DNA of 56,765 nt, taken from Pseudomonadota bacterium. Lineage in GTDB: Bacteria; Pseudomonadota; Gammaproteobacteria; Burkholderiales; Chitinibacteraceae. The position numbers were made by a program, and so were the translations under genes. The notes under the pieces are model-generated. The model searched no databases, had not been told where the DNA came from, and worked only from the letters and a program-made list of their open reading frames with translations. Shown here in pieces: positions 36,482 to 44,657 of the stretch (positions are counted from its first letter, which is position 1; every line of letters begins with the position of its first letter). The stretch covers positions 1 to 56,765 of the forward strand of contig JAPLQI010000117.1 of the NCBI GenBank assembly GCA_026399755.1, in the 5' to 3' direction.

Positions 36482-37342
36482 ATGTTCGTCATTATTGGCT
36501 ATATTTTTATGTGTGTTTGTATTCTGGGTGCTTACGCCGCTCACGGCGGGCATTTGGCCGTATTTTGGCAGCCATCAGAAATTGTTATTATTTTCGGTGG
36601 TGCTATCGGTGCGATGATTGCTGCTCAGGGTGGAAAGGGGATGAAGCAAACCGTTGCCGCCCTGCCTTTACTGTTTAAAAACACGCCGTATAACAAGCCT
36701 TTCTTCATGGATTTATTTGCCATGATGTTTGAGATTCTCTCAAAAGTACGAAAAGAAGGTTTGATGTCGATTGAAACCGATATTGAAGACCCACATTCCA
36801 GTCCGATTATTTCTAAATACCCCTCAATTGAAAAAGACCACCATCTCACTGAGTTTCTCTGCGATTACCTGCGATTAATGGTGGGGGGGAATCTTAATTC
36901 CATGGAAATTGAAAATCTGATGGATGTGGAGCTAGACGCTCATCATGCCGATGCACACGTTGCGGTTGATGCGATTACCAAATTAGCAGATGGTCTACCC
37001 GCTTTCGGTATTGTGGCGGCGGTTATGGGCGTGGTGCACGTGATGGGTTCTTTACACTTACCTCCACCTGCCTTGGGGGAGCTAATTGGTGCCGCGCTGG
37101 TGGGAACATTTATGGGGATTTGGTTGGCGTATGGCTTTTTTGGACCATTGGCGACCGTATTGGAAAAACAAAACGCCGCGACGAGCATTGCTTTTCAGTC
37201 GGTGAAAGTCACCTTGTTGGCCAGCTTGAATGGCTATGCTCCGCAAGTAGCGGTTGAATTTGGCCGCAAAGCCCTCAGTGGTAGTGATCGACCTAGCTTT
37301 AAAGAGCTAGAAGAGCACGTTAAGAGCGCGAAGGGTAAGTAA
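36482..37342 (+). CDS. motA: Flagellar motor stator protein MotA
   Basis: Proton-channel subunit of the flagellar stator. The 286-residue protein has four membrane helices (1-22, about 31-50, 170-190, 200-222). The cytoplasmic loop KVRKEGLMSIETDIEDP carries charged residues that contact FliG. The proline-containing helix DGLPAFGIVAAVMGVVHVMGSL and the segment FMGIWLAYGFFGPLA are typical. Length is normal for MotA (E. coli 295). It starts a four-gene cluster with motB, separated by 40 bases. No other flagellar gene lies in the window. Confidence 0.97.
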   Translation: MFVIIGYIFMCVCILGAYAAHGGHLAVFWQPSEIVIIFGGAIGAMIAAQGGKGMKQTVAALPLLFKNTPYNKPFFMDLFAMMFEILSKVRKEGLMSIETDIEDPHSSPIISKYPSIEKDHHLTEFLCDYLRLMVGGNLNSMEIENLMDVELDAHHADAHVAVDAITKLADGLPAFGIVAAVMGVVHVMGSLHLPPPALGELIGAALVGTFMGIWLAYGFFGPLATVLEKQNAATSIAFQSVKVTLLASLNGYAPQVAVEFGRKALSGSDRPSFKELEEHVKSAKGK

Positions 37343-37382
37343 AGCCGTAAGTAAAACCGCTTTGATTTTAAGGTAAGCCAAA

Positions 37383-38279
37383 ATGAGCGATGATTCACAA
37401 CGCCCCATTATTGTAAAACGCATCAAAAAGGGGGGGCATGGCCATCACGGTGGCGCTTGGAAAATTGCCTATGCCGACTTTGTAACGGCGATGATGGCGT
37501 TTTTCTTGTTAATGTGGCTACTTGGCTCGGTATCCAAAGGTACGATGAAGGGGATTACCAGTTATTTTGCTAATCCGCTTAAAGTGTCCATGTCAGGAGG
37601 GGATGGTGCAGGCGATGCAACATCCGTGATTAAAGGTGGCGGTAATGACTTGACCAAGCAAACAGGGCAAGTCAAGAAAGGCGATCCGCCCTCCGAGGTT
37701 GCTAAGGATAAAAAGCGGCTATCCGAGTTAAAGCAAAAGTTTGAAGCTTTAATGGATAATAAAATTAAAGAAAACTCTAAATTGGCCCAGTTTAAAAACC
37801 AATTGAAGTTGGATATGGTTGCCGAGGGCTTAAGAATTCAGATTGTAGATGAGCAAAATCGACCGATGTTTAAATCGGGCAGCTCTGATTTGGAATCGTT
37901 TAGCCGTGCGATGTTGCAAGAAATTGCCGAATTTTTAAATGAAGTGCCCAATGCAGTGTCACTTTCTGGACACACAGATTCCTCACGCTTTGCGGGTGGG
38001 GAGAATGGTTATAGTAATTGGGAATTATCTGCCGATCGTGCTAATGCATCTCGCCGTGAATTAATATACGGAGGTTTGTCGGATAAAAAAATCTTGCGGG
38101 TTAATGGTTTTGGCGATGTTGTGCCGCTAGATACCGGCAATATTTATAACCCAGTTAATCGCCGAATTAGTATTGTGGTACTGAATCACGAGGCAGAAGA
38201 CAATATTCGCCAACAAGCGGGCAAAGGTCAAGATGAAGCACCGCCTACAGCAACTCCTTTAAAAAAGACGGATAAATGA
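37383..38279 (+). CDS. motB: Flagellar motor stator protein MotB
   Basis: Peptidoglycan-anchored stator partner of MotA. The 298-residue protein has a short basic N-terminus, then one membrane helix with the proton-carrying Asp32 (KIAYADFVTAMMAF), the same number as in E. coli. A plug segment (KGTMKGITSYFANPLKV) follows. The C-terminal OmpA-like domain has SLSGHTDSSRFAGG and NWELSADRANASRREL. The stop overlaps the next gene by ATGA. Confidence 0.97.
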   Translation: MSDDSQRPIIVKRIKKGGHGHHGGAWKIAYADFVTAMMAFFLLMWLLGSVSKGTMKGITSYFANPLKVSMSGGDGAGDATSVIKGGGNDLTKQTGQVKKGDPPSEVAKDKKRLSELKQKFEALMDNKIKENSKLAQFKNQLKLDMVAEGLRIQIVDEQNRPMFKSGSSDLESFSRAMLQEIAEFLNEVPNAVSLSGHTDSSRFAGGENGYSNWELSADRANASRRELIYGGLSDKKILRVNGFGDVVPLDTGNIYNPVNRRISIVVLNHEAEDNIRQQAGKGQDEAPPTATPLKKTDK

Positions 38280-38995
38280 CACAGGCTTTGCGCTTTGTTT
38301 TAATTCAATTGAGCGCAATGCTGCTGGCCGCACTAATAGTTAGTGTTTTTAAATGGCCCGCATTGTTTTGGGCTGTATCGGTAGCGGTGCTCTCATTGTT
38401 GGGGGCATTGCGCTGGCATGATGGTAAATGGTGGGGGCTGATTCATACGATATTCCCTTTTTTATTGTTATTGGCTTTGAATTTACCGATTGATTCGCGC
38501 TGGTATTTAGCCGCCTTACTATTAAGCTGGATGATTTTTGGTGGCGTATTACGTAATCGAGTACCACTATATTTAAGCAATTCACAAGCGCTCAAAATAT
38601 TAGCGGATCAAGTGCCCGAAGGGGCGCGCTTAATTGATTTAGGGGCGGGCACAGGCACTGTGCTGGCTTGGTTTACGCGTTATCGCCCTGATGTGTATGT
38701 GAGTGGCGTTGAATTGGCATGGATTCCTTGGTTAATTGGCCATTTTAGATTGGCCAAAAGTACGGCCCAGTGGCAGCATGGCAATGTATTCGCTGCTGAC
38801 CTGGCTAATTACGATGTGGTGTATGCCTATTTATCCCCTGAGCCGATGATTCAGCTTTGGGAAAAAGCTAAGAATGAAATGCGCCCAGGCAGCCTATTAA
38901 TTAGCAATAGCTTTGATATCCCTAATGCGCCACCTGCCCGCGTATTAGATATTGGAGATTGGAAAGGCAGCCGACTTTTAGTATGGACAATATAA
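38276..38995 (+). CDS. Membrane-anchored class I SAM-dependent methyltransferase
   Basis: A 239-residue protein with four hydrophobic segments in the N-terminal 95 residues (including FVLIQLSAMLLAALIVSV and PFLLLLALNLPI). A cytosolic Rossmann methyltransferase domain follows: LIDLGAGTGTVLAWF is the SAM motif I, followed by VSGVELAWIPW, and DVVYAYLSPEPM is motif IV. The target is unknown. The ATG overlaps the motB stop (ATGA), so it is coupled to the stator genes. A link to motor proteins or membrane substrates is inferred only from position. Confidence 0.85.
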   Translation: MTQALRFVLIQLSAMLLAALIVSVFKWPALFWAVSVAVLSLLGALRWHDGKWWGLIHTIFPFLLLLALNLPIDSRWYLAALLLSWMIFGGVLRNRVPLYLSNSQALKILADQVPEGARLIDLGAGTGTVLAWFTRYRPDVYVSGVELAWIPWLIGHFRLAKSTAQWQHGNVFAADLANYDVVYAYLSPEPMIQLWEKAKNEMRPGSLLISNSFDIPNAPPARVLDIGDWKGSRLLVWTI

Positions 38996-40389
38996 CTCAT
39001 TCCGAAGCACCTAGTAATCTTGCATGGTTAGCCTATTGGGCTCGCCGTGGCTTGCCTATTTTGCAATCAAGCCGCGAGCAATTGTTGGCGGCCTTGCGGC
39101 GAGCAGATCGCCTTAATCCTTCTGACCTAGCCGATATTGTTTTAAAAGATCCGCTCCTTACCGCTCAAGCGCTGCGTTATATTAATCAGCGGCAAAAAAG
39201 TAGTATGGCTGCAGATGTCACGACTATTAATGGCATTGTGATGCTGATGGGTGTGGCACCATTTATTGAACATTTTGCCAGATTACCTGTATTAGAAGAG
39301 GTCTTACAAAGCCACCCTCGCACGATTGCCCGTATCCATAAATATATTGCCGATAGCCGTTTCTGCGCAAAAATGGCGCGAGAATTTGGCGGCGAACGCT
39401 ACGATGCCCATCTCGATGAAATTTTCGTTTCGGCTTTATTTAGTCGTCTACCTGAGATATTGGAGCTACTAGCGAAAGATAGTGATCCTTCAGCTCCCCA
39501 TGGCCGTGATCAAGCACATACGCTACTTGCAGCTTGGTCTTTGCCGCAAAGTTTGGGAGCTTTGCTGGCAAAAACAGGGGATGTTTTGCCTCGGCAAGCT
39601 TTGCAACATGCCACATTAAAATTGGCCAATCTGCTTGATCGAGGCTGGTGGCAGCCTGATGTGGCGGATTGCTTACATAGTATGGCCGATATACTCAATA
39701 CTTCGGTTGATGATGTTTGGCAGCGCACCAACCGATTAATGTTGCAATACGCAAGGAATGAGCAACAAAAGCAAGGCTGGCCCGCAGCACGATGGTTGCC
39801 GATGATTCCAGGGGAATGGCCTGTGCCTGTCGTTGCCGCGCCGCTTGTCGCCCCCGTGCCTGCTCCAACACCAGAAGTCACGAAAGATATCCTCGCTGAG
39901 CGCATGCAAGCCTTGCATTTGGCGGGCACCCAAGGTGCCCCCGCCAATCAGATTATGACCTTGGCGGTTAAGGCGCTGGCCGAAGGCCTTGGTATGCGGC
40001 GCATCTTATTTGCATTACTGGTGGCAGGAGAAAATGCCATCAAGGCACGATTTGCTCATGGCATTGAGGCAGGGGATCCAGCGCGCCAGCTGCATATCAA
40101 GCTTGATGAGCCACATTTACTGACGCGGCTGATGCTCAAGCAGCAAAGTATTTGGTTTAATCCGAGTAATGCGGCCAATCTTGAGCCCATGTTGCCAGTG
40201 GGGTTTCGATCCCAAGTGGGCAATGAAGATTTTTGTGCAATGTCTATTTTTGTTGGCGACAAGGCAGTTGGCATTATCTATGCGGATCGACAGGGCGGCG
40301 ACAGCTTGGCTGATGGGCATTATCAGCACTTCAAACAAATCGGCTTACTCACTAGCCGTGCTTTATCTCACCACCCCGCTCAGAAGTAG
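38983..40389 (+). CDS. HDOD-domain protein with C-terminal GAF-like region
   Basis: A 468-residue protein (from ATG 38983). The N-terminal half matches an HDOD domain (LADIVLKDPLLTAQALRYINQ with the KDPLLT pattern; TTINGIVMLMGVAPF). A Pro/Ala/Val linker (PVPVVAAPLVAPVPAPTPEV) follows. The C-terminal part (about 320-465) looks like a GAF domain (EGLGMRRILFALLVAGE; KAVGIIYADRQGG). HDOD proteins act as signalling scaffolds. It overlaps the methyltransferase end by 13 bases, placing it in the motAB cluster. An upstream TTG is a weaker start. Confidence 0.85.
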   Translation: MDNITHSEAPSNLAWLAYWARRGLPILQSSREQLLAALRRADRLNPSDLADIVLKDPLLTAQALRYINQRQKSSMAADVTTINGIVMLMGVAPFIEHFARLPVLEEVLQSHPRTIARIHKYIADSRFCAKMAREFGGERYDAHLDEIFVSALFSRLPEILELLAKDSDPSAPHGRDQAHTLLAAWSLPQSLGALLAKTGDVLPRQALQHATLKLANLLDRGWWQPDVADCLHSMADILNTSVDDVWQRTNRLMLQYARNEQQKQGWPAARWLPMIPGEWPVPVVAAPLVAPVPAPTPEVTKDILAERMQALHLAGTQGAPANQIMTLAVKALAEGLGMRRILFALLVAGENAIKARFAHGIEAGDPARQLHIKLDEPHLLTRLMLKQQSIWFNPSNAANLEPMLPVGFRSQVGNEDFCAMSIFVGDKAVGIIYADRQGGDSLADGHYQHFKQIGLLTSRALSHHPAQK

Positions 40390-40610
40390 TGTGCCGTGAG
40401 CTCAATACACATCTGTGAACATTATCCGGCGTGCAAAACTTAAGCCCTTAGGCACAGAGGCTTGGGAGAAAACCTAGGTTTATTATGTTTTTCTCTGTAG
40501 TTCTCGGTGGTCTCCTTTTTTATCCGTAGTTTAAGATTTGGGTTGTATGCTGGGGTGGTATTTCACTACTGCTTACTAGTACATCCAGTAGCTCATCATT
40601 CAGGTTATTT

Positions 40611-41390
40611 ATGCTTGTTATTTCTTCTCGTCAAAATCCTTTTTTTAAATCTTTACTCAAGTTGTCTTCCAGTCGACGTGAGCGGCGCAAATTAGGGCAA
40701 ACGCTGCTTGATGGCACGCACCTATTATTGGCCCTCGCGGATGTAGGCGGAACCGTTGAGAAAATCATTCTCACGCCTGCTGCTCTTGATAACGCAGAGG
40801 TGCAAGCATTATTGCAGCGCTTTGCTGCGCCACAGATGGTCTTGGGAGACGCACTATTTGCAGAGCTCAGTGATTTACCCAGCACCACCGGTATTATGGC
40901 GCTCTATGCAATTCCTCCAGCAGAGGCAGCGCGGCAAGATGGTTTTTGCTTGCTGCTGGATGGTGTGCAAGACCCCGGTAATGTGGGCACCATTTTGCGT
41001 ACGGCTGCGGCATTTGGGGTGGATCAAGTTTTGCTTGCCGATGAATGCGCCGATATTTGGTCGCCCAAGGTATTACGGGCTGGGATGGGGGCGCATTTTG
41101 TTTTAGATATGCTGGAGCATGCTGATTTGCCGGTTTTTGCTGGGCAATTTAAAGGGGAGGTCGCAGTAACTGTGCTCGAGCAAGCGATTCCTCCCTGTAA
41201 GGCGAATCTATCAGCAAATTTGGCCTTGGTATTGGGTTCAGAAGGCGCGGGCGTCTCGCAAGCGATGCAGGCATTAGCCAGCTTACGGCTGACTATTCCG
41301 ATGGGGGGGCAAATTGAATCTTTAAATGTCGCCGCAGCGGCAGCCATTCTTTGCTACGAGCGGCAAAGGCAAGTGGGTGAGATGCTCTGA
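40611..41390 (+). CDS. SpoU/TrmH-family RNA 2'-O-methyltransferase
   Basis: A 259-residue protein with a substrate-binding N-terminal domain (SSRQNPFFKSLLKLSSSRRER) and a SPOUT knot domain. The three knot motifs are LLDGVQDPGNVGTILRTAAAFG, LVLGSEGAGVS, and IPMGGQIESLNVAAAAAI. It probably methylates a ribose in rRNA or tRNA with SAM; which base cannot be told. It resembles the RlmB/TsnR group more than TrmL. It stands alone, 221 bases after the HDOD gene. Confidence 0.92.
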   Translation: MLVISSRQNPFFKSLLKLSSSRRERRKLGQTLLDGTHLLLALADVGGTVEKIILTPAALDNAEVQALLQRFAAPQMVLGDALFAELSDLPSTTGIMALYAIPPAEAARQDGFCLLLDGVQDPGNVGTILRTAAAFGVDQVLLADECADIWSPKVLRAGMGAHFVLDMLEHADLPVFAGQFKGEVAVTVLEQAIPPCKANLSANLALVLGSEGAGVSQAMQALASLRLTIPMGGQIESLNVAAAAAILCYERQRQVGEML

Positions 41391-41393
41391 TCG

Positions 41394-42404
41394 TCACATC
41401 CCCTCCATCACATTTCGCGCATTAAGCGATTGAATGGGGCGCGCATTCATGGGAAATATCTTTTGGAAACGGGCAATTTGTCTTGCCGAAATACTCAATG
41501 GGTTTTTCATTACCAGCCAACGCACCCCTTCAGAGCAAGGCGGCGTAGTGAGAGACCCCATAAAGGTATAAAAAGATTGGTCGAGTGGCAGTAAGGCTGC
41601 AGGGCTATAGGTGAGCTTGTCAAAGGTTCGCGTTTCATTGTGCTCGCTGGGCATTTTGTCCCATAATTCTTCGATCAGTGGATTGTTTTGTGCCCCTTGC
41701 TGAATCAATGCAGCAACCACGGCTAATTTTCCCTCTTCACTTTTATGCACTAAATGCGCCACCATAGGGTAGCGAATGCCACCAATGGCTTCTTCGCTTG
41801 GTGTGTGAAAATGGAACTGTAAAAGCTGATATTTAGCGCCAAATACTTCAATAAAACTGCCTGGGTCAATATTGAGCTGAATGGTATGTCCATTATTAAC
41901 TACTGTAATTCTAGTCATGCCATAGCTAAACTTAATCTTATCCATTTCTTGCGCATAGCTGGTGGTGATATTGATGGGGGATTGCTCTTTACCTTCTGAA
42001 CACAGAGAAAAAGAAGGGCTCATACTTCCCCAGCTATTAGGGCCGGTTTTCGCCCCTTCATAGCCCCAATGCCCGCCTGCATGAGGTGTGGCATGGCTTG
42101 CAGCGGTTGCGCCATGCCCAGAGGCTGCGGCTTTATGTTTTTTAGCAGCTGGCGGATGGGCGCTGGCACGGGGAGGAATGCCGTATTTGCCTTGAGGTGC
42201 AGAGTGAGAGGCGGGTTCTTCGCGCGCAACAGGCTCACTAGGGGGTGTTTCATGGCTGCTTGCTTTTTTGGAGGGGGCTTCAACTTTTGGTTTTTCAGTT
42301 GCTGCGCGGGGTTTTTCTGCTTCGTGGCTTGCCGCTTTATCACTTGGCTCGATAGCATGGGCAAAAGCAAGGGTGAGGCACAGAAAAAGTGCAGAGTAGC
42401 GCAT
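41394..42404 (-). CDS. Secreted alpha-carbonic anhydrase with low-complexity N-terminal region
   Basis: A 336-residue protein with a signal peptide (MRYSALFLCLTLAFAHA). A region of about 100 residues rich in Pro, Ala, Lys and His follows, then an alpha-type carbonic anhydrase domain from about 111 (HWGYEGAKTGPNSWG). The zinc histidines are in LLQFHFHTPSEE and in PMVAHLVH, and TPPCSEGVRWLV is a family marker. It converts CO2 and bicarbonate in the periplasm. The His-containing linker could buffer protons or bind metal. It converges with the SpoU gene (3-base gap). Confidence 0.93.
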   Translation of the reverse strand: MRYSALFLCLTLAFAHAIEPSDKAASHEAEKPRAATEKPKVEAPSKKASSHETPPSEPVAREEPASHSAPQGKYGIPPRASAHPPAAKKHKAAASGHGATAASHATPHAGGHWGYEGAKTGPNSWGSMSPSFSLCSEGKEQSPINITTSYAQEMDKIKFSYGMTRITVVNNGHTIQLNIDPGSFIEVFGAKYQLLQFHFHTPSEEAIGGIRYPMVAHLVHKSEEGKLAVVAALIQQGAQNNPLIEELWDKMPSEHNETRTFDKLTYSPAALLPLDQSFYTFMGSLTTPPCSEGVRWLVMKNPLSISARQIARFQKIFPMNARPIQSLNARNVMEGM

Positions 42405-42518
42405 GGCGTAAGTTCCAGTTAAATATTGTCGCGTGTCTTTTTGAAAGCTTAGCTGTCATCCGCAAAAAGACAATGTTGACGCGTTATAATTTGTAAAATC
42501 AATGCAGGTTCAAACTCT

Positions 42519-43025
42519 ATGAATCAATTACCTATTCCTGATGGCGTGCATTTTTCCGCCCACCTCCCTCTCGCGTGGCACGGGGTATTGCAGCAAAGTG
42601 CTTTTGAGGCAACGCGTTACCTTGCCGTATTGGCAGAGTTTGAATCGACAAGTGATGAGCGTAATCATGCACAAGATGCTTTGCATGCCAAGCTGGATTT
42701 AATGCTGCTCTGGACGGCTAAAAATGCCAGTCATAATTTGCCTACGCCCAAAGATGTCATGATTGGATTGGAAACGATTGCTTGGCATGATGTGGCCGCC
42801 TTGCCCCTTGGCGCGCATGGCGCATTGGCAATAAGTCTTTCACATATACTCCCTTTTTCCCTGCAGCTCCCTGCCGAAATTATTTCATGCACGCTGATGG
42901 ATCAAACGTACACGGTAACTGCTCGCTTGCTATTAAAAGAAGAAACCTTACGAGATTGGTTTGAGCGCACGGTATTTAGAACTCACCGCCGTATTGTGCA
43001 TGCAGAGCGTGGAGCACAAGCGTGA
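42519..43025 (+). CDS. Probable atypical PilZ (tPilZ-like) c-di-GMP receptor
   Basis: A 168-residue soluble protein. A helical N-terminal half ends in LDLMLLWTAKNASHNLP. A beta-rich middle follows (VMIGLETIAWHDVAALPLGAHGALAISL) and then an Arg-rich C-terminal helix (LRDWFERTVFRTHRRIVH). This order (helical bundle, small-beta PilZ-type fold, basic helix) matches my memory of the atypical PilZ family of proteobacteria, but the classic RxxxR and DxSxxG motifs are not evident. The stop overlaps the alternative GTG of ung. Function is only a proposal. Confidence 0.6.
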   Translation: MNQLPIPDGVHFSAHLPLAWHGVLQQSAFEATRYLAVLAEFESTSDERNHAQDALHAKLDLMLLWTAKNASHNLPTPKDVMIGLETIAWHDVAALPLGAHGALAISLSHILPFSLQLPAEIISCTLMDQTYTVTARLLLKEETLRDWFERTVFRTHRRIVHAERGAQA

Positions 43026-43696
43026 TGGCGCTACCTGCCGCGTGGCAGCCTTTAGCTAGTGATGTTTTGCAAAGCAGCAAGTGGCAGCAACTCACTGTCT
43101 TCTTAGGTGCCGAGATTGCTGCAGGAAAGCCTGTTTATCCTCCAGCACCACAATGGTTTGCTGCGCTTGAGTATATGAAACCCGAGCAAGTCAAAGTGGT
43201 TGTCCTTGGGCAAGATCCCTATCATGGCGCGGGCCAGGCGCATGGCTTGAGTTTTTCTGTGCCCATAGGCGTGAAGCCGCCGCCTTCCTTAGTCAATATC
43301 TTTAAAGAAGTTGCGCGCGATCTAGGCCACAACCCACCTCAGCATGGCAATCTGGAATCTTGGGCTGCGCAAGGTGTTTTGCTGCTTAATAGCGTCTTAA
43401 CTGTTGAGGCCGATAAGGCCGCATCGCACGCCAAGCAGGGCTGGGAAATGCTGACGGATGCTTTAATTAAATCATTGGCTGAACAGCACAGCCATATTGT
43501 ATTTATGCTTTGGGGCGCATACGCACAAAAGAAGCAAGCCTTGATTGATGCCAATCGGCATTGCATTCTGTGTTCAGCTCACCCATCGCCGCTGTCGGTC
43601 TATCGCGGCTTTATTGGAAACGGACATTTCTCCGCCGCAAACCGCTATCTGCTTGCTCAGGGCAAGTCAGCGATTAACTGGGAAATTAGCGAGTGA
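43025..43696 (+). CDS. ung: Uracil-DNA glycosylase
   Basis: Removes uracil from DNA in base excision repair. The 223-residue family-1 enzyme has the catalytic Asp64 in LGQDPYHGAGQAHGLSF, the same number as in E. coli when counted from ATG 43025. It also has HGNLESWAAQGVLLLNSVLTVE and the DNA-intercalating loop HPSPLSVYRGFIG. The GTG at 43022 is an alternative start and overlaps the stop of the upstream gene. The two genes are therefore nearly fused. Confidence 0.97.
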   Translation: MALPAAWQPLASDVLQSSKWQQLTVFLGAEIAAGKPVYPPAPQWFAALEYMKPEQVKVVVLGQDPYHGAGQAHGLSFSVPIGVKPPPSLVNIFKEVARDLGHNPPQHGNLESWAAQGVLLLNSVLTVEADKAASHAKQGWEMLTDALIKSLAEQHSHIVFMLWGAYAQKKQALIDANRHCILCSAHPSPLSVYRGFIGNGHFSAANRYLLAQGKSAINWEISE

Positions 43697-43772
43697 GCCA
43701 TCTATTAGCCTTTAAGGCAATGAAGTCAGCGTATGGGCGCTCTTTGGGTGTTTGTAGCAATGGAGTACGCGT

Positions 43773-44657
43773 GTGAGTGCGCTCTTAGCTTTTGATATTG
43801 GCGGCACACAAATTAAATACGGCATCGTCAGCGATATAGGCGAAGTGCTTCATGCCGAAGTTCAAAACACCTGCGCGGCAGATGGTGGGCCTGCTTTAGT
43901 GGACAGATTGCTGGCTTTAGCCCCGCCTTTGATTGCCCAGTATCAGCCTATTGGCATTGCGATTAGCAGCCTTGGCCTCATCGAACCCATTCGTGGCACA
44001 GTGCTAGGCGCTGCCGAGGCTGTGCCGGATTACCCCGGCATCGCGCTCATCCCTGCGTTTGAAAATGCATTTGGCTTGCCAGTTACCGCAGAAAATGATG
44101 TGAACTGCGTGGCTCTAGCCGAAGGCTGGACGGGCGCAGCACAAGGCGTTCAAGATTATCTGGCCATTGCCATTGGCACAGGGATTGGCGGCGGTATTGT
44201 TTTGGGCGGGCGCTTACACCGAGGACATCGCGCCGCAGCAGGTGAATGGGGGTATATGAATATCGGCGGGCAGATATGGGAATCGCAAGCGTCGATGTCA
44301 GGCCTTGTACGCAGAGCAGAAGCCGCAACGGGGGAGGCCGGATTAAATGGCAAGCTTATCTTTGCCCGTGTGGACGCAGGTGATGCCCTGGTGCAGAAGG
44401 TAGTGGCGGAGTGGCTAGATCTACTCGCCACGGGGATTACCAATTTAATCTACGCCTTTAATCCAGAAAAAATCGTACTCGGCGGCGGCATTGCAGGGCG
44501 CGGCGAGGTGTTTTTGCGCGCTATTCGCCATGCCGTCGTGCAACAACTTTTACCCGATTTTAAAACAATGACCGAGTTGGTGCTCGCATCCGCAGGCAAT
44601 CATGCAGGGATGCTGGGTGCTGTACGTAACTGGCTGAATACACACAGGGGCGCATAA
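43773..44657 (+). CDS. Zinc-less ROK-family sugar kinase
   Basis: A 294-residue kinase with the N-terminal phosphate loop AFDIGGTQIKYGIV, the catalytic Asp109 in TAENDVNCVALAEG, and IGTGIGGGIVLGGRLHRGH. The usual ROK zinc motif (CxCGxxGCxE) is absent, and the zinc His position reads GEWGYMNI. Zinc-less ROK kinases such as Listeria BglK phosphorylate beta-glucosides. GTG start with TGGAG 8 bases ahead. It ends directly before a GH9 gene, so the two probably act on one oligosaccharide. The sugar cannot be read from sequence. Confidence 0.88.
   Translation: MSALLAFDIGGTQIKYGIVSDIGEVLHAEVQNTCAADGGPALVDRLLALAPPLIAQYQPIGIAISSLGLIEPIRGTVLGAAEAVPDYPGIALIPAFENAFGLPVTAENDVNCVALAEGWTGAAQGVQDYLAIAIGTGIGGGIVLGGRLHRGHRAAAGEWGYMNIGGQIWESQASMSGLVRRAEAATGEAGLNGKLIFARVDAGDALVQKVVAEWLDLLATGITNLIYAFNPEKIVLGGGIAGRGEVFLRAIRHAVVQQLLPDFKTMTELVLASAGNHAGMLGAVRNWLNTHRGA

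Noticed and set aside
40390-40610. A possible small gene in the gap before the SpoU-type gene
   Set aside because: The only frame overlaps the SpoU gene start, is hydrophobic by chance and has no SD; apart from a short AACCTAGGTT palindrome nothing stands out.
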